DNA of 39,432 nt from Verrucomicrobiota bacterium. Lineage in GTDB: Bacteria; Verrucomicrobiota; Kiritimatiellia; Kiritimatiellales; Pontiellaceae. How positions within the stretch are numbered: position 1 is the stretch's first letter; the number at the start of each line of letters is the position of its first letter. Both the position numbers and the translations under genes were made by a program. The stretch lies in the NCBI GenBank assembly GCA_024279685.1, contig JAJRRI010000016.1, positions 1 through 39,432 of the forward strand, read 5' to 3'. The notes below the pieces were generated by a model. That model was not told where the DNA came from. It did no database searches and worked only from the letters and a program-made list of their open reading frames with translations. Shown piece after piece: positions 16,521 to 25,283 of the stretch.

Positions 16521-17126
16521 ATGAAAAAGTATTTCCCAACTCTTCTCCTTGCTACCGTCTTGCTGGTGGGTAGCGCTCGTGCTGCCGGTGAGGTTGTTTT
16601 TGTCGACGTTCAAGAGGTGTTTAAACATTTCTACAAGACGAAACTTGCACAGGACCAGATCCGCCAGCAGGCCGACGACATCAAATTTGAACGGGAGGAG
16701 ATGGAGGCTGAGATAAAGGAAGTGAAGGAAGAGGTCGAGGTATTGCGAATTGACTCCCGCGATGAAACGTTGAGTGAGGATCTTCGAGGAAATAAACGGG
16801 ATCAGCTTGAGGAAAAACTCGTAGAGCTACAGAAGAGTGAGCAGGAGATGATCGACTTCGAGAAACTCCGGATGCAGCAACTCGAACAGCAAAATACGCG
16901 AATGACCCGCAAATTGTACGATGAAATTCAGGATCGGATTATTATTTTTTCGAAAGAAAAGGGATTTTCCGGGGTAATCGACCGCTCCGCACAGAGCCGT
17001 TCGGGCATGCAAGTGATTCTCTTCGTGAACCCTAAACAGGACGTTACGGCGGACCTCTTGGCTATCTTAAACGAAGGCCGCGCACTTATCTCAGAAGAAG
17101 AGCCTTCCTTGAGTGGGGAGCAATAG
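16521..17126 (+). CDS. OmpH/Skp-like periplasmic chaperone
   Basis: This 201-aa protein has a cleavable signal peptide (about 1-21, ending SARA) and the OmpH start VVFVDVQEVFKHF. A long charged coiled-coil (about 45-150) follows, then the conserved C-terminal strand region. Skp/OmpH proteins form trimeric jellyfish-shaped chaperones carrying outer-membrane proteins through the periplasm. The ATG at 16521 is chosen because AAGGA at 16508-16512 is 8 bases away; the GTG at 16515 is too close. lpxD follows after 3 bases, a classic ompH-lpxD pairing in outer-membrane biogenesis operons. Confidence 0.9.
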   Translation: MKKYFPTLLLATVLLVGSARAAGEVVFVDVQEVFKHFYKTKLAQDQIRQQADDIKFEREEMEAEIKEVKEEVEVLRIDSRDETLSEDLRGNKRDQLEEKLVELQKSEQEMIDFEKLRMQQLEQQNTRMTRKLYDEIQDRIIIFSKEKGFSGVIDRSAQSRSGMQVILFVNPKQDVTADLLAILNEGRALISEEEPSLSGEQ

Positions 17127-17129
17127 GCG

Positions 17130-18143
17130 ATGAAACTTTCGGAGATGGTTAAAAAGCTAGGCGGGGTTCTTGACGGGGATGGGGCAATTGAGATTTCTGC
17201 GGTCGCCGGTCTTGACGAGGCCGGAGTGGGCGATATCAGTTTTCTTTCTAACCCCAAATATGCGACGCAGGTCGCAACGACGAAAGCTTCGGCTGTGATT
17301 GTTCCAGCCGACTGGGATCGCCCAGCCACCTGCGCCTTAGTCCGAGTTAAAAACTCTGACCAAGTATTTGCCTTGGCGGCGGAGCTATTCTATGAGGCGC
17401 CTCCCAAACCCGCCGCCGGTGTGCATCCCTCTGCAGTGGTTGCCGAATCGGCACACCTTGGAGAGGGGGTATCGATCGGAGCGCACTGCACGGTGGAAGA
17501 GGGCGTGTCGATCGGAGCCAACACCATTATTTCGGCGAATTGTTTTATTGGCTACAAAACGTTGATTGGCCAAGACTGCTTCCTTTACCCACTCGCTTCC
17601 CTTCGTGAATTCACGGAAGTGGGGGATCGTGTAATCATCCATAATGGGGCCGTGCTGGGATCCGATGGATTTGGCTATGCGGTTCAGGCTGATGGCTCTC
17701 GAACCAAAATTCCACAGATTGGAAAAGTAGTGATCGAGGATGATGTAGAAATTGGAGCCAACGTGGCCATCGATCGCGCCCGTTTCGGGAAGACGCGGAT
17801 CGGAAAAGGCACTAAGATTGATAATCTTGTGCAGATTGCCCACAATGTGGTGATTGGTGAGCACTCGGTACTTTGTGGTCAAGCTGGAATCTCCGGCAGT
17901 TCCACCATCGGATCCCGTTGTATTCTGGCGGGGCAAGCGGGATTAGCCGGGCACCTCACGATAGGTGATGGTGCGATCATCGGTGCGCAGGCGGGGGTAA
18001 TGAAGGATGTTCCGGCCAAGGATTTTGTAATTGGTTCACCGGCCATGCCTCACCTTCAAGCAAAGAAAATGATTGCCAATATGATTACGCTACCCAAGTT
18101 AAAAGAGAAGGTGAAGCGACTGGAAAGTCAGCAGGGGAGATAG
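17130..18143 (+). CDS. lpxD: UDP-3-O-acylglucosamine N-acyltransferase LpxD
   Basis: LpxD adds the second acyl chain, from acyl-ACP, in lipid A synthesis. The protein is 337 aa. The N-terminal uridine-binding domain covers about 1-100 (DISFLSNPKY near 48-57). A left-handed parallel beta-helix follows, made of hexapeptide repeats of the IGANTII / IGEHSVL type (about 105-300). The conserved QIAHNVVIG segment near 232-240 carries the catalytic histidine. A helical C-terminus completes it. It is direct evidence for an LPS-bearing outer membrane. fabZ and lpxA, often next, are absent; a 300-base A+T-rich gap follows. Confidence 0.95.
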   Translation: MKLSEMVKKLGGVLDGDGAIEISAVAGLDEAGVGDISFLSNPKYATQVATTKASAVIVPADWDRPATCALVRVKNSDQVFALAAELFYEAPPKPAAGVHPSAVVAESAHLGEGVSIGAHCTVEEGVSIGANTIISANCFIGYKTLIGQDCFLYPLASLREFTEVGDRVIIHNGAVLGSDGFGYAVQADGSRTKIPQIGKVVIEDDVEIGANVAIDRARFGKTRIGKGTKIDNLVQIAHNVVIGEHSVLCGQAGISGSSTIGSRCILAGQAGLAGHLTIGDGAIIGAQAGVMKDVPAKDFVIGSPAMPHLQAKKMIANMITLPKLKEKVKRLESQQGR

Positions 18144-18443
18144 GCGGGAAAATTTTTTCGTGTAAAAGCCAGAATCTAACACACCATTTATGTACGTTTC
18201 AAACCTTAAATAAAACAATTATGTATTTTTTTAGGTTTAAATGAGAACGGGTTTTTAATATAAAGCGTTATAACTAATTAGGTTAAATAGATTAATATCC
18301 ATTGGTCTGTTTCATGCTCTACAGCAGTTGGAATAGATAGGTTAAAGAAGTCGGGCTCTTCCTCGTATCGGGGGCTTTGAATATAGAGTGAGGATGCGTT
18401 GCTTCTGATTTGAGGGGCGTTTAATTATTAAGGAGATAGATGA
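18144..18443. other. A+T-rich intergenic region upstream of glnN
   Basis: These 300 bases without a gene are markedly A+T-rich. Three same-direction AGGTTWAA-like elements occur: AGGTTTAAAT (18233-18242), AGGTTAAAT (18280-18288) and AGGTTAAAG (18339-18347). An inverted copy AAACCTTAAAT lies at 18201-18211. The first pair could form a weak hairpin (AAACCT with AGGTTT) but lacks a following T run, so it is not called a terminator. They might be regulator sites for nitrogen control, which is inference. AAGGAGATAG just before 18444 is the glnN ribosome site. No sigma54 consensus was seen. Confidence 0.4.
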
Positions 18444-20477
18444 ATGAAGAATAATACCGAATTTTTTGGCGAAAATGTATTTGGCCTTCCGGTCATGGAG
18501 CAACGCTTGTCTGCACCGACCTATGCGTCACTCAAAAAAACCATCGATACCGGCTCTGAGCTGGATGCGAGCATTGCCGACGAAGTCGCTGAGTCGATGA
18601 AAAAATGGGCTATGGAAAAGGATGCAACGCACTACACTCACTGGTTTCAGCCACTCACTGGCGCTACCGCCGAAAAGCACGACTCGTTTATCTTTCCTGA
18701 TTTTAAAGGCGGTATTGTTACGACCTTTTCGGGCAGTGAACTGATCCAAGGCGAGCCGGACGCCTCTTCCTTTCCATCTGGCGGTCTGCGTGCCACCTTC
18801 GAAGCCCGCGGCTACACGGGGTGGGATCCGACCAGCCCAGCCTTCATTAAATATGATGGCGCTGGCGCGGCTACGCTCTGCATCCCGACTGTTTTCTGTG
18901 GGTACAACGGCGAGGCGCTCGACAAGAAGACCCCGCTACTTCGTTCCATGAAAGTGCTTTCCGAGCAGACCGTCCGCCTTGGTAAGCTCTTCGGCATCGA
19001 CTGTGGCGACACCATGGCCAAGGCTACTCTTGGCTCTGAACAGGAATATTTTCTGATCGACGTCGACCTTTACGCCGAGCGTCCTGACCTTCAAGCCACT
19101 GGCCGTACACTTTTCGGCAAGGCCTCTAGCAAACATCAACAACTCGACGACCACTACTTCGGCGCCATCAAGCCCCGCGTTGCTACATTCATGGCTGATC
19201 TCGACCTCGAACTCTGGAAGCTCGGTGTTCCGGCCAAGACCCGTCATAACGAAGTCTGCCCCGGGCAATTTGAACTCGCACCGGTTTTCGAAACGCTTAA
19301 TATTTCCGTCGATCACAATATGATCACCATGGAGGTGCTCAATACACTCGCCGAAAAACATGGCTTTGCCTGCCTAACGCATGAAAAGCCCTTTGCAGGC
19401 GTCAATGGTTCCGGCAAGCACAACAACTGGTCCATTCAAGGGCCGGATGGCAAGAACTGGCTGAGCCCAGGCGACAACCCGCACGACAACGCCAAGTTCA
19501 TGACCATCATCGTTGCGCTCATGAAAGCGGTCGATACCCACGCGGATCTGTTGCGCGCATCCGTAGCCACCGCCGGTAATGATCACCGCCTCGGCGCCAA
19601 CGAAGCACCTCCCGCCGTGGTTTCCATTTTCCTCGGCGACCAGCTCACCGACATCGTGGAGCAGATCGAAGCCGGAGGAGCGAGCAGCTCCAAAGATGGC
19701 GGCGATATCCACCTCGGGGTTGATCTGCTACCGAAACTTCCCCGCGGGAATACCGACCGGAACCGCACCTCGCCGTTTGCCTTCGTGGGCAACCGTTTCG
19801 AGTTCCGCGCGGTCGGTTCCAACCAAAGTCCGGCCGGCGCTAACGTGGTACTCAATACCATCGTGGCTGAATCCTTCGATTATATATGCACCGAAATTGA
19901 AGCCGGTCTTGAAAAAGGCGGCGAATTTAACGCGGTACTGCAGGAGGTCCTCGCAGCCGTCATCAAAGAGCACAAGCGCATCCTTTTCAACGGCGATGGT
20001 TATACCGACGAGTGGATCGCGGATGCCGTTCAGAAAGGGTTGCCCAACTTGGTAGCGACGCCAGAAGCGCTCGAAGCGTTGAACTCTACAAAAGCCAAAG
20101 CGATGTTCTCCAAGTATGGTGTACTCAGCAACGAAGAGCTGGAGTCGCGTTACAACACCTATAAGGAAACCTACGAGACCCTGATCGGGATCGAAGCCAA
20201 TACCGCTTTGGATATCGCAAGAACCTTGATTATCCCCGCGACCGTTACGGCCATTACCGAGTACTCCGCTGTTACGGCTGTTGCAGGTATTGCTGGTGAA
20301 ATGTCCAGCCTGCTGGAGCAAGTGGTTTCCGGTATTGCCCAGCTCGAAGGGGTCGAAGGTCCCACGGCAGAAATTGCTGCAATGAATGAACTGCGTGTCT
20401 CGGTCGATGCGCTCGAAGCGCTGGTCCCCGCCGACCTCTGGCCGTTGCCTAGCTACAACGAGATCCTTCGCGTCTAA
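18444..20477 (+). CDS. glnN: glutamine synthetase type III
   Basis: This enzyme makes glutamine from glutamate, ammonia and ATP. The GSIII class differs from GlnA by its large size and extra N-terminal region; at 677 aa this fits. The first 100 residues or so begin with the class-typical [22 protein letters not shown] is at 122-132, acidic metal ligands E199 and E201 lie in [17 protein letters not shown] is at 268-277, and the nucleotide/glutamate region [10 protein letters not shown] is at 321-330. A later block contains [14 protein letters not shown]. It forms large dodecamers and usually lacks the adenylylation control of GlnA. With gltB/gltD 5 kb downstream it supplies a GS-GOGAT cycle. 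It is followed by a strong terminator. Confidence 0.95.
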   Translation: MKNNTEFFGENVFGLPVMEQRLSAPTYASLKKTIDTGSELDASIADEVAESMKKWAMEKDATHYTHWFQPLTGATAEKHDSFIFPDFKGGIVTTFSGSELIQGEPDASSFPSGGLRATFEARGYTGWDPTSPAFIKYDGAGAATLCIPTVFCGYNGEALDKKTPLLRSMKVLSEQTVRLGKLFGIDCGDTMAKATLGSEQEYFLIDVDLYAERPDLQATGRTLFGKASSKHQQLDDHYFGAIKPRVATFMADLDLELWKLGVPAKTRHNEVCPGQFELAPVFETLNISVDHNMITMEVLNTLAEKHGFACLTHEKPFAGVNGSGKHNNWSIQGPDGKNWLSPGDNPHDNAKFMTIIVALMKAVDTHADLLRASVATAGNDHRLGANEAPPAVVSIFLGDQLTDIVEQIEAGGASSSKDGGDIHLGVDLLPKLPRGNTDRNRTSPFAFVGNRFEFRAVGSNQSPAGANVVLNTIVAESFDYICTEIEAGLEKGGEFNAVLQEVLAAVIKEHKRILFNGDGYTDEWIADAVQKGLPNLVATPEALEALNSTKAKAMFSKYGVLSNEELESRYNTYKETYETLIGIEANTALDIARTLIIPATVTAITEYSAVTAVAGIAGEMSSLLEQVVSGIAQLEGVEGPTAEIAAMNELRVSVDALEALVPADLWPLPSYNEILRV

Positions 20478-20498
20478 CGCTCGAAGAACAGATCGTCG

Positions 20499-20529
20499 AA
20501 AGGCCTCGCTTCATGCGAGGCCTTTTTTT
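20499..20529 (+). terminator. intrinsic terminator after glnN
   Basis: AAAGGCCTCGC (20499-20509) pairs perfectly with GCGAGGCCTTT (20515-20525) across a 5-base loop and is followed by T residues to 20529. It starts 22 bases after the glnN stop, and pdxA begins 12 bases beyond its end. Confidence 0.9.
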
Positions 20530-20540
20530 ATCTTCCCCGC

Positions 20541-21491
20541 ATGAAACGAATCGGAATTACCCTCGGCGATATCAACGGCATTGGGCCGGAAGTGATCCTC
20601 AAAGCAACCCGCCATTTTCGGTGGCCGGAGGAGGTTCGTTTTGTGCTGATCGGCTCGGAAAGGCATCTTCGAAATCAGGGTTGGGAAATGGGCATTACCC
20701 TTTCTCGGAAGATTGATTTTATAGAAATCAAAAACGCGGCGGAATGGCGCCCGGGCGAAATCCATGTTGCTGCCGCCCAGTTGGCAGAACGAGCCATCCG
20801 CCGAGCCGTGGAAGGCTGCCTTTCCGGCGAACTCGACGCGATGGTTACTGCGCCGATCTGTAAGAAAGGATTCCATAAGGCGGGAATCCACAGACCCGGT
20901 CATACCGAATTCCTTGCCGAACTCACTGGAACCAAAAAATTCGGCATGATGCTCCTCGGCGGCGGCCTCCGCGTCATGCTCGTCACCCGTCATATTCCAC
21001 TTTCAGAAGTGCCTACCGCACTCACTAGGGAAAATATTAGCGAAGCCATCGAGCTCACGGGGCAGGCTCTCGCTCTGTTTGGAATCAAGGATGGTAAAAT
21101 CGGAGTTTGCGGTTTAAATCCCCATGCTGGGGAAGGCGGAGTGATGGGTCGAGAAGAGATTGACTTGATCCACCCCGCAATTCGCGCCGCGCGAAAAAAA
21201 GGATTTAACGTTTCCGATCCAGTTCCAGCCGACACCATTTTTTATGAAGCCCGCCGAGGGGACTACGATGCCGTAGTCGCGATGTACCATGACCAAGGGC
21301 TCGGCCCGCTGAAAACGGTCGGCTTCGACGAAGGCATCAATGTAACCCTCGGCCTGCCCATCATCCGCACCTCGCCCGACCACGGCACCGCCTTCGGCAT
21401 TGCCGGTAAAAACCAAGCCTCGCCCAGAAGTATGAAAAATGCGATGGTTCTCGCCCTTGAAATGGCCGGAAAGAAAAACCCATGGAAGTGA
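20541..21491 (+). CDS. pdxA: 4-hydroxythreonine-4-phosphate dehydrogenase PdxA
   Basis: PdxA oxidises 4-phosphohydroxy-L-threonine in the DXP-dependent route to pyridoxal phosphate. The protein is 316 aa. It opens with RIGITLGDINGIGPE and has the substrate/metal motif RPGHTEFLAELTG near 117-129. The conserved block YHDQGLGPLKTVGFDEG follows, then RTSPDHGTAFGIAG. The start at ATG 20541 lies 12 bases past the glnN terminator and has no recognisable ribosome site, so either a promoter overlaps the terminator or translation is leaderless. pdxA is often next to ksgA; here a 2.8-kb cassette lies between them. Confidence 0.94.
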   Translation: MKRIGITLGDINGIGPEVILKATRHFRWPEEVRFVLIGSERHLRNQGWEMGITLSRKIDFIEIKNAAEWRPGEIHVAAAQLAERAIRRAVEGCLSGELDAMVTAPICKKGFHKAGIHRPGHTEFLAELTGTKKFGMMLLGGGLRVMLVTRHIPLSEVPTALTRENISEAIELTGQALALFGIKDGKIGVCGLNPHAGEGGVMGREEIDLIHPAIRAARKKGFNVSDPVPADTIFYEARRGDYDAVVAMYHDQGLGPLKTVGFDEGINVTLGLPIIRTSPDHGTAFGIAGKNQASPRSMKNAMVLALEMAGKKNPWK

Positions 21492-21553
21492 TGGGAAGCG
21501 CTTTCCTATTAGGGGTGGGATGTGTGAAATTCTTTACTTAACAATTAGGGGAA

Positions 21554-22546
21554 GTGAACACGAGGTTCTTTGGCGAGACCATGGGTCATTGGGCAAGTAT
21601 ACTAAGGAATATGGATATTATGGAAGTCTACCGATGTTTATCACTAACTCTGTCTTACGATGGGAACCAGTCCTCGAATCACGAGATTGATCTTTATGAC
21701 GTGGCTAAAGCATTGATGGGGTTCCAACGTTCATTGGCATTAACAACGCACTTAGTTCTACATAATGAAATAATTACGCAGGCTCCTGCTCTGAAGGAAG
21801 CATTCATTCTTGCGAGCCCGCCAATCGAAGGCAGTTGGAAAATTCCTGCGAAGGTTATGGTTCCCGTATCCATGCTTTACGCGCTGAATTTTGTTCCTAG
21901 TAGTTCACCCGTGGGGCATTTGGTACGCTCCGCCTATGACTACGTTGTAAATGAAACACTTGGTTTTCATGTGGACTATGACCAGTCTTTAGGCCAGCAG
22001 TACGAAGATCTAAAGCAAACGGATAGTAAACTTCCGGTTCTTGAGCAGCACAGGCTCGATTCTTTGGCCGAAAAATGTGAGATCGCCATTAAAGAGATGC
22101 ATCGTCCAATCAAAGGGCGGGAAACTGCATTATCTGCCAACATTAAGGCGTGGTCTTTTTCTGAGGCCATTCAGGTGCTTGGACCCGAATTAAACGTCGA
22201 TACGTATAATAGCATCGGACTAACGGACACAGATACAAGAAAACATATCATTGTCGGTAAAATATCCAGCTATAACAGCAATACATTCAAGGGGCGGATA
22301 TATGAGTTAGAGGAAAAGAGACCTATTTCTTTTGAACTTTTGAATGATGCCAAAACGCAAAATGCTATAAACTTAATTACTAACAGCCTTGTGGTTAATG
22401 CACGCAGGGAAGTTGAGGAAGGTAGCAATGGAGTCATTTACTGCCGAGCCTATAAAGAGACGAGTAAAACCGGCACTTTGAAAAATTTGACTATTATCGA
22501 AGTTTCAAACAGGGAATTTCCTGGTCATGGAGCCTTTGAATTATAG
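21554..22546 (+). CDS. uncharacterised two-domain protein
   Basis: No function is recognised. The N-terminal half (about residues 25-165) is helical, with a distinctive IDLYDVAKALMGFQRSLA segment and later GHLVRSAYDYVV. The C-terminal part (about 220-325) is strand-rich (HIIVGKISSYNSN, then FKGRIYELEE), suggesting a small beta-barrel. From memory this resembles the DUF7946/DUF7947 pairing, but I could not verify that. Start choice is open: GTG at 21554 has AGGGGA too close, while ATG at 21620 (or 21611) follows AAGGA at 21604-21608; 21620 gives 308 aa. The gene is A+T-richer than pdxA and rsmA. It may travel with the ImmA/IrrE-DUF4411 pair, from which a promoter separates it. Confidence 0.65.
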   Translation: MNTRFFGETMGHWASILRNMDIMEVYRCLSLTLSYDGNQSSNHEIDLYDVAKALMGFQRSLALTTHLVLHNEIITQAPALKEAFILASPPIEGSWKIPAKVMVPVSMLYALNFVPSSSPVGHLVRSAYDYVVNETLGFHVDYDQSLGQQYEDLKQTDSKLPVLEQHRLDSLAEKCEIAIKEMHRPIKGRETALSANIKAWSFSEAIQVLGPELNVDTYNSIGLTDTDTRKHIIVGKISSYNSNTFKGRIYELEEKRPISFELLNDAKTQNAINLITNSLVVNARREVEEGSNGVIYCRAYKETSKTGTLKNLTIIEVSNREFPGHGAFEL

Positions 22547-22639
22547 GAATAAGAATTGCCGACCCTGATGTGCAGGCAGGATCAGATGAAAGCAAAGTAG
22601 ATAGGCTCAGAAAGTATAGAAAGTGACTTTTAACGGTTA

Positions 22640-22668
22640 TTGCTCCAATGCCTAGATGTCGGTATAAA
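22640..22668 (+). promoter_or_regulatory. promoter of the ImmA/IrrE-DUF4411 pair
   Basis: TTGCTC (22640-22645), a 17-base spacer and TATAAA (22663-22668) predict a start near 22675, about 19 bases before the ATG at 22694. This promoter overlaps a longer open frame that could start at 22640, and it is a reason to prefer 22694. Confidence 0.5.
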
Positions 22669-22693
22669 AAGAGACAGGAGAGATGAGATTGTA

Positions 22694-23842
22694 ATGAGTG
22701 TGGCATACATAAATTCGGAGGTATTGACTTGGGCGCGAGAGCGTGCCGGAGTTCCGCCCGAGGATCTGATGCAGATCAATCGGAAGTACGTCGATTGGGA
22801 GGCGGGAAATTCTCTTCCCACCTTCTTGCAGGCCCAGATGCTCGCTAAGAAACTCCATGTTCCCTTTGGTTTTTTCTATCTTTCCGAGCCACCTAAAGAA
22901 AAACCTCTGACCGTTGATTTGAGGACGTTGAGCGATTCCCATCGTCATAAGTTTAGCTTGGAGTTGCGGGACGTGATCGCCGATGCTCAGCGCAAGCAAG
23001 ATTGGTATCGGGAGTTTTTGCTGGAAGGCGGAGCCGAATCGCTGGAGTTTGTCGCGAAATACAGCGTCGCTCATTCTGTAGAGGAAGTTGCGAATGATCT
23101 CACAGAAACGATTGGCCTCTCTTTGAATGATCGCACCGGTTTTACCAAAGATAATTTTTTGGCCTATCTGACAGAACATACGGAAGAGGCCGGTATTCTG
23201 GTGCTGCGGAATGGGAAGGTGGGAGCCAATACACATCGTGTTTTGGATGTGGACGAGTTTCGCGGATTTTCCTTGCCCGATTCCATTGCTCCGGTTGTAT
23301 TTGTGAATACGGCTGATTTTATGGCGGCACAAATTTTCACATTGATTCACGAGCTGGTACATCTTTGGTTAGGGGCGGAAGGCGTTTCTGATCAGGGGAT
23401 TGCCACCTATAATTCCCACTCCAAGGTGGAGGTTTTTTGCAACCAAGTCGCTGTGGAGGTTTTAGTTCCGAAAGACGCCTTTTTGCGGGAATGGAAACGG
23501 CTTAATGGAAGTCTTGAAGAAAAATCGGATCGCTTAAGCCGGATATTCAAGGTGAGGTCCATCGTAATTGCACGTCGAGCATTGGATTCTCGGTTGGTGG
23601 AGCGCTCTTCTTTTTTTGAGTATTACAACGATCTGCGGGTTATTTGGAAGAATGACCGAAAAAGTAGATCTGGTGGAGGAAATTTCCATAATTCGTTACC
23701 GGTTGCCAATAGCCGGACGCTAACAGATGCCATTTGCCATGCCACCTATTCCGGGAATTTACTGATGCGTGATGGCGCACGGCTATTGGGGATAAAGCCC
23801 GCCACTCTGAGCAAATATGCCAAAAAACGAGGGGTAATGTGA
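22694..23842 (+). CDS. HTH-ImmA/IrrE family zinc metalloprotease
   Basis: This 382-aa protein from the ATG at 22694 begins with an Xre-like region (about 5-65) that ends in the hallmark LHVPFGFFYLSEPP of this group. The peptidase domain carries HELVH at 219-223 and the downstream glutamate in KVEVFCNQVAVEVLVP (244-259), the ImmA/IrrE (COG2856) zinc site. ImmA-type proteases cleave repressors to switch on mobile or stress genes. The last 50 residues (LLGIKPATLSKYAKK) look like a second small DNA-binding or partner-binding helix set. Its final codons overlap the GTG of the DUF4411 gene (ATGTGA at 23837-23842). This pairing is recurrent in genomes and behaves like a toxin-antitoxin or regulatory pair, by inference. 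Confidence 0.85.
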   Translation: MSVAYINSEVLTWARERAGVPPEDLMQINRKYVDWEAGNSLPTFLQAQMLAKKLHVPFGFFYLSEPPKEKPLTVDLRTLSDSHRHKFSLELRDVIADAQRKQDWYREFLLEGGAESLEFVAKYSVAHSVEEVANDLTETIGLSLNDRTGFTKDNFLAYLTEHTEEAGILVLRNGKVGANTHRVLDVDEFRGFSLPDSIAPVVFVNTADFMAAQIFTLIHELVHLWLGAEGVSDQGIATYNSHSKVEVFCNQVAVEVLVPKDAFLREWKRLNGSLEEKSDRLSRIFKVRSIVIARRALDSRLVERSSFFEYYNDLRVIWKNDRKSRSGGGNFHNSLPVANSRTLTDAICHATYSGNLLMRDGARLLGIKPATLSKYAKKRGVM

Positions 23843-24327
23843 GATACCTTCTTGATGCCAACGTTTTTATTCAGGCGCACCGTCTCTATTATCCATTTGA
23901 TGTCTTTCCCGGTTTCTGGAGCTGGCTGGAACAGGAAAATAAAGCGGATTCAATTGGAACCATTGATTGGGTCTGTGCTGAAATAAAGGCAGGCGATGAT
24001 CAATTATCCGAGTGGATGAAAAACTTGGACTCGGATGAGTGGGTACTCAAATGCGACGATGAAACAACGCAGCAGAATTACGCACGAATTGCCGATCAAA
24101 TTATGGGAAATACCCATTACACACAACCAGCTAAAGAAGAGTTTTTTGACCTAGCCGACTCATGGTTGGTGGCAAAATCCAGGGCTTTGGGCATCACAAT
24201 CGTTACGGAAGAACGATCCAACCCGCAAAAACGCAATCAAATTTATATCCCCGATATTTGCAAGATGTATGGGATCCCGTGCATCAATACGATTAGTCTG
24301 ATCAGGGAACTTGGCGGACGCTTCTGA
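23839..24327 (+). CDS. DUF4411 PIN-like protein
   Basis: This 162-aa protein has a PIN-type start (RYLLDANVFIQAHRLYY) with D6, a mid-region acidic ADSWLVAKSRALG and a late TEERSNPQ, matching the DUF4411 branch of the PIN-like fold. These are the possible metal-binding acidic positions of a ribonuclease. It is translationally coupled to the upstream ImmA/IrrE gene through a GTG start overlapping the stop. As the PIN-like half of the pair it would be the candidate toxin; no activity is proven. rsmA starts 2 bases after its stop with no intervening terminator, so the cassette may also drive rsmA transcription. Confidence 0.8.
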   Translation: MRYLLDANVFIQAHRLYYPFDVFPGFWSWLEQENKADSIGTIDWVCAEIKAGDDQLSEWMKNLDSDEWVLKCDDETTQQNYARIADQIMGNTHYTQPAKEEFFDLADSWLVAKSRALGITIVTEERSNPQKRNQIYIPDICKMYGIPCINTISLIRELGGRF

Positions 24328-24329
24328 AA

Positions 24330-25169
24330 ATGGGAACCCGTATGTCTGATACACCTCGACTCACCAGTCCAAAGGAAGTGCGTGCGCTTTTGGAGAAATT
24401 GGGGCACCGCCCGAACAAGGGGCTGGGGCAAAACTTTTTGATCGATGCGAATATTCTCGATATTATCGCAAATACCGCCGATATCCAACCGAACGAAGCT
24501 GTACTCGAAATTGGCCCAGGTCTCGGGGCGTTGACTGAGCGAATTCTTCCACGGGCAGGACGTGTTACCTGCATTGAGAAAGATCCAACCATGGTGAAGT
24601 ATCTCAAGGTTCGACTTCCCGGATTCACGTTGATTGAGTCCGACGCGCTGGATGTTGATCTGGATGCGTTATTTGCAGGCGGCATCACAAAGGTGGCCGC
24701 CAACCTTCCGTATTCGGTGGCGAGCCGATTGATGGTGGATATTTCTGAGTGTGAACATCGACCGGAATTAATGTCGCTCACGATCCAGAAAGAAGTAGCC
24801 GAGCGATTAGTTTCGCCGGCAGGTAGCAAAAGGTATGGTGTGTTGGGTATTCTCACGGGCGCATTCTATAAAAATACGTTGGTCAAAAAGATTAGCCCAA
24901 CCTGTTTTTTGCCCCCGCCGAAAGTATGGTCGGCGGTGGTTCGGATGGAGCGCCGCGATGTTCCCGTTCTTGATCGTGCGGAATATTTTGCCTTCAAGCA
25001 TCTGGTGAAATCCTGTTTTTCGCAGCGTCGTAAGCAAATCGGGACTCTGCTTAAAAAACAGGGGGTTTCTTCGGTAGATACCGTATTAGCTAATGCGGGG
25101 ATTGAGCATACCGATCGACCGGAACGGATTGAAATCGAGCGGTGGGCGGAACTGTCTCGGTTGCTCTAA
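24330..25169 (+). CDS. rsmA: 16S rRNA dimethyladenosine transferase
   Basis: RsmA (KsgA) dimethylates two adjacent adenosines (A1518/A1519 in E. coli numbering) near the 3' end of 16S rRNA during small-subunit assembly. The protein is 279 aa from 24330, or 275 aa from a second in-frame ATG at 24342, which has GGGAA ahead of it and may be the true start. Motifs counted from 24330 are GLGQNFLID (31-39), the SAM-binding EIGPGLGALTE (60-70) and the catalytic NLPY (125-128). The conserved C-terminal FSQRRKQIGTLLK follows. It sits directly after the DUF4411 gene rather than after pdxA. Confidence 0.95.
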   Translation: MGTRMSDTPRLTSPKEVRALLEKLGHRPNKGLGQNFLIDANILDIIANTADIQPNEAVLEIGPGLGALTERILPRAGRVTCIEKDPTMVKYLKVRLPGFTLIESDALDVDLDALFAGGITKVAANLPYSVASRLMVDISECEHRPELMSLTIQKEVAERLVSPAGSKRYGVLGILTGAFYKNTLVKKISPTCFLPPPKVWSAVVRMERRDVPVLDRAEYFAFKHLVKSCFSQRRKQIGTLLKKQGVSSVDTVLANAGIEHTDRPERIEIERWAELSRLL

Positions 25170-25216
25170 CCCCACTTGCCGTATAAGGGGTGCCCCGATT
25201 TGAGCGCTTTAATGGA

Positions 25217-25245
25217 TTGACTCGAAAGAGGTCAAAACCCATATT
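25217..25245 (+). promoter_or_regulatory. promoter of gltBD
   Basis: TTGACT (25217-25222), a 17-base spacer and CATATT (25240-25245) give a good sigma70 match in the 114-base gap before gltB. The expected start is near 25252 and the leader is about 32 bases. Confidence 0.5.
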
Positions 25246-25283
25246 AGCCCGCTATTTTTTCAGAGTAAAATTAGAGGTTTTTT

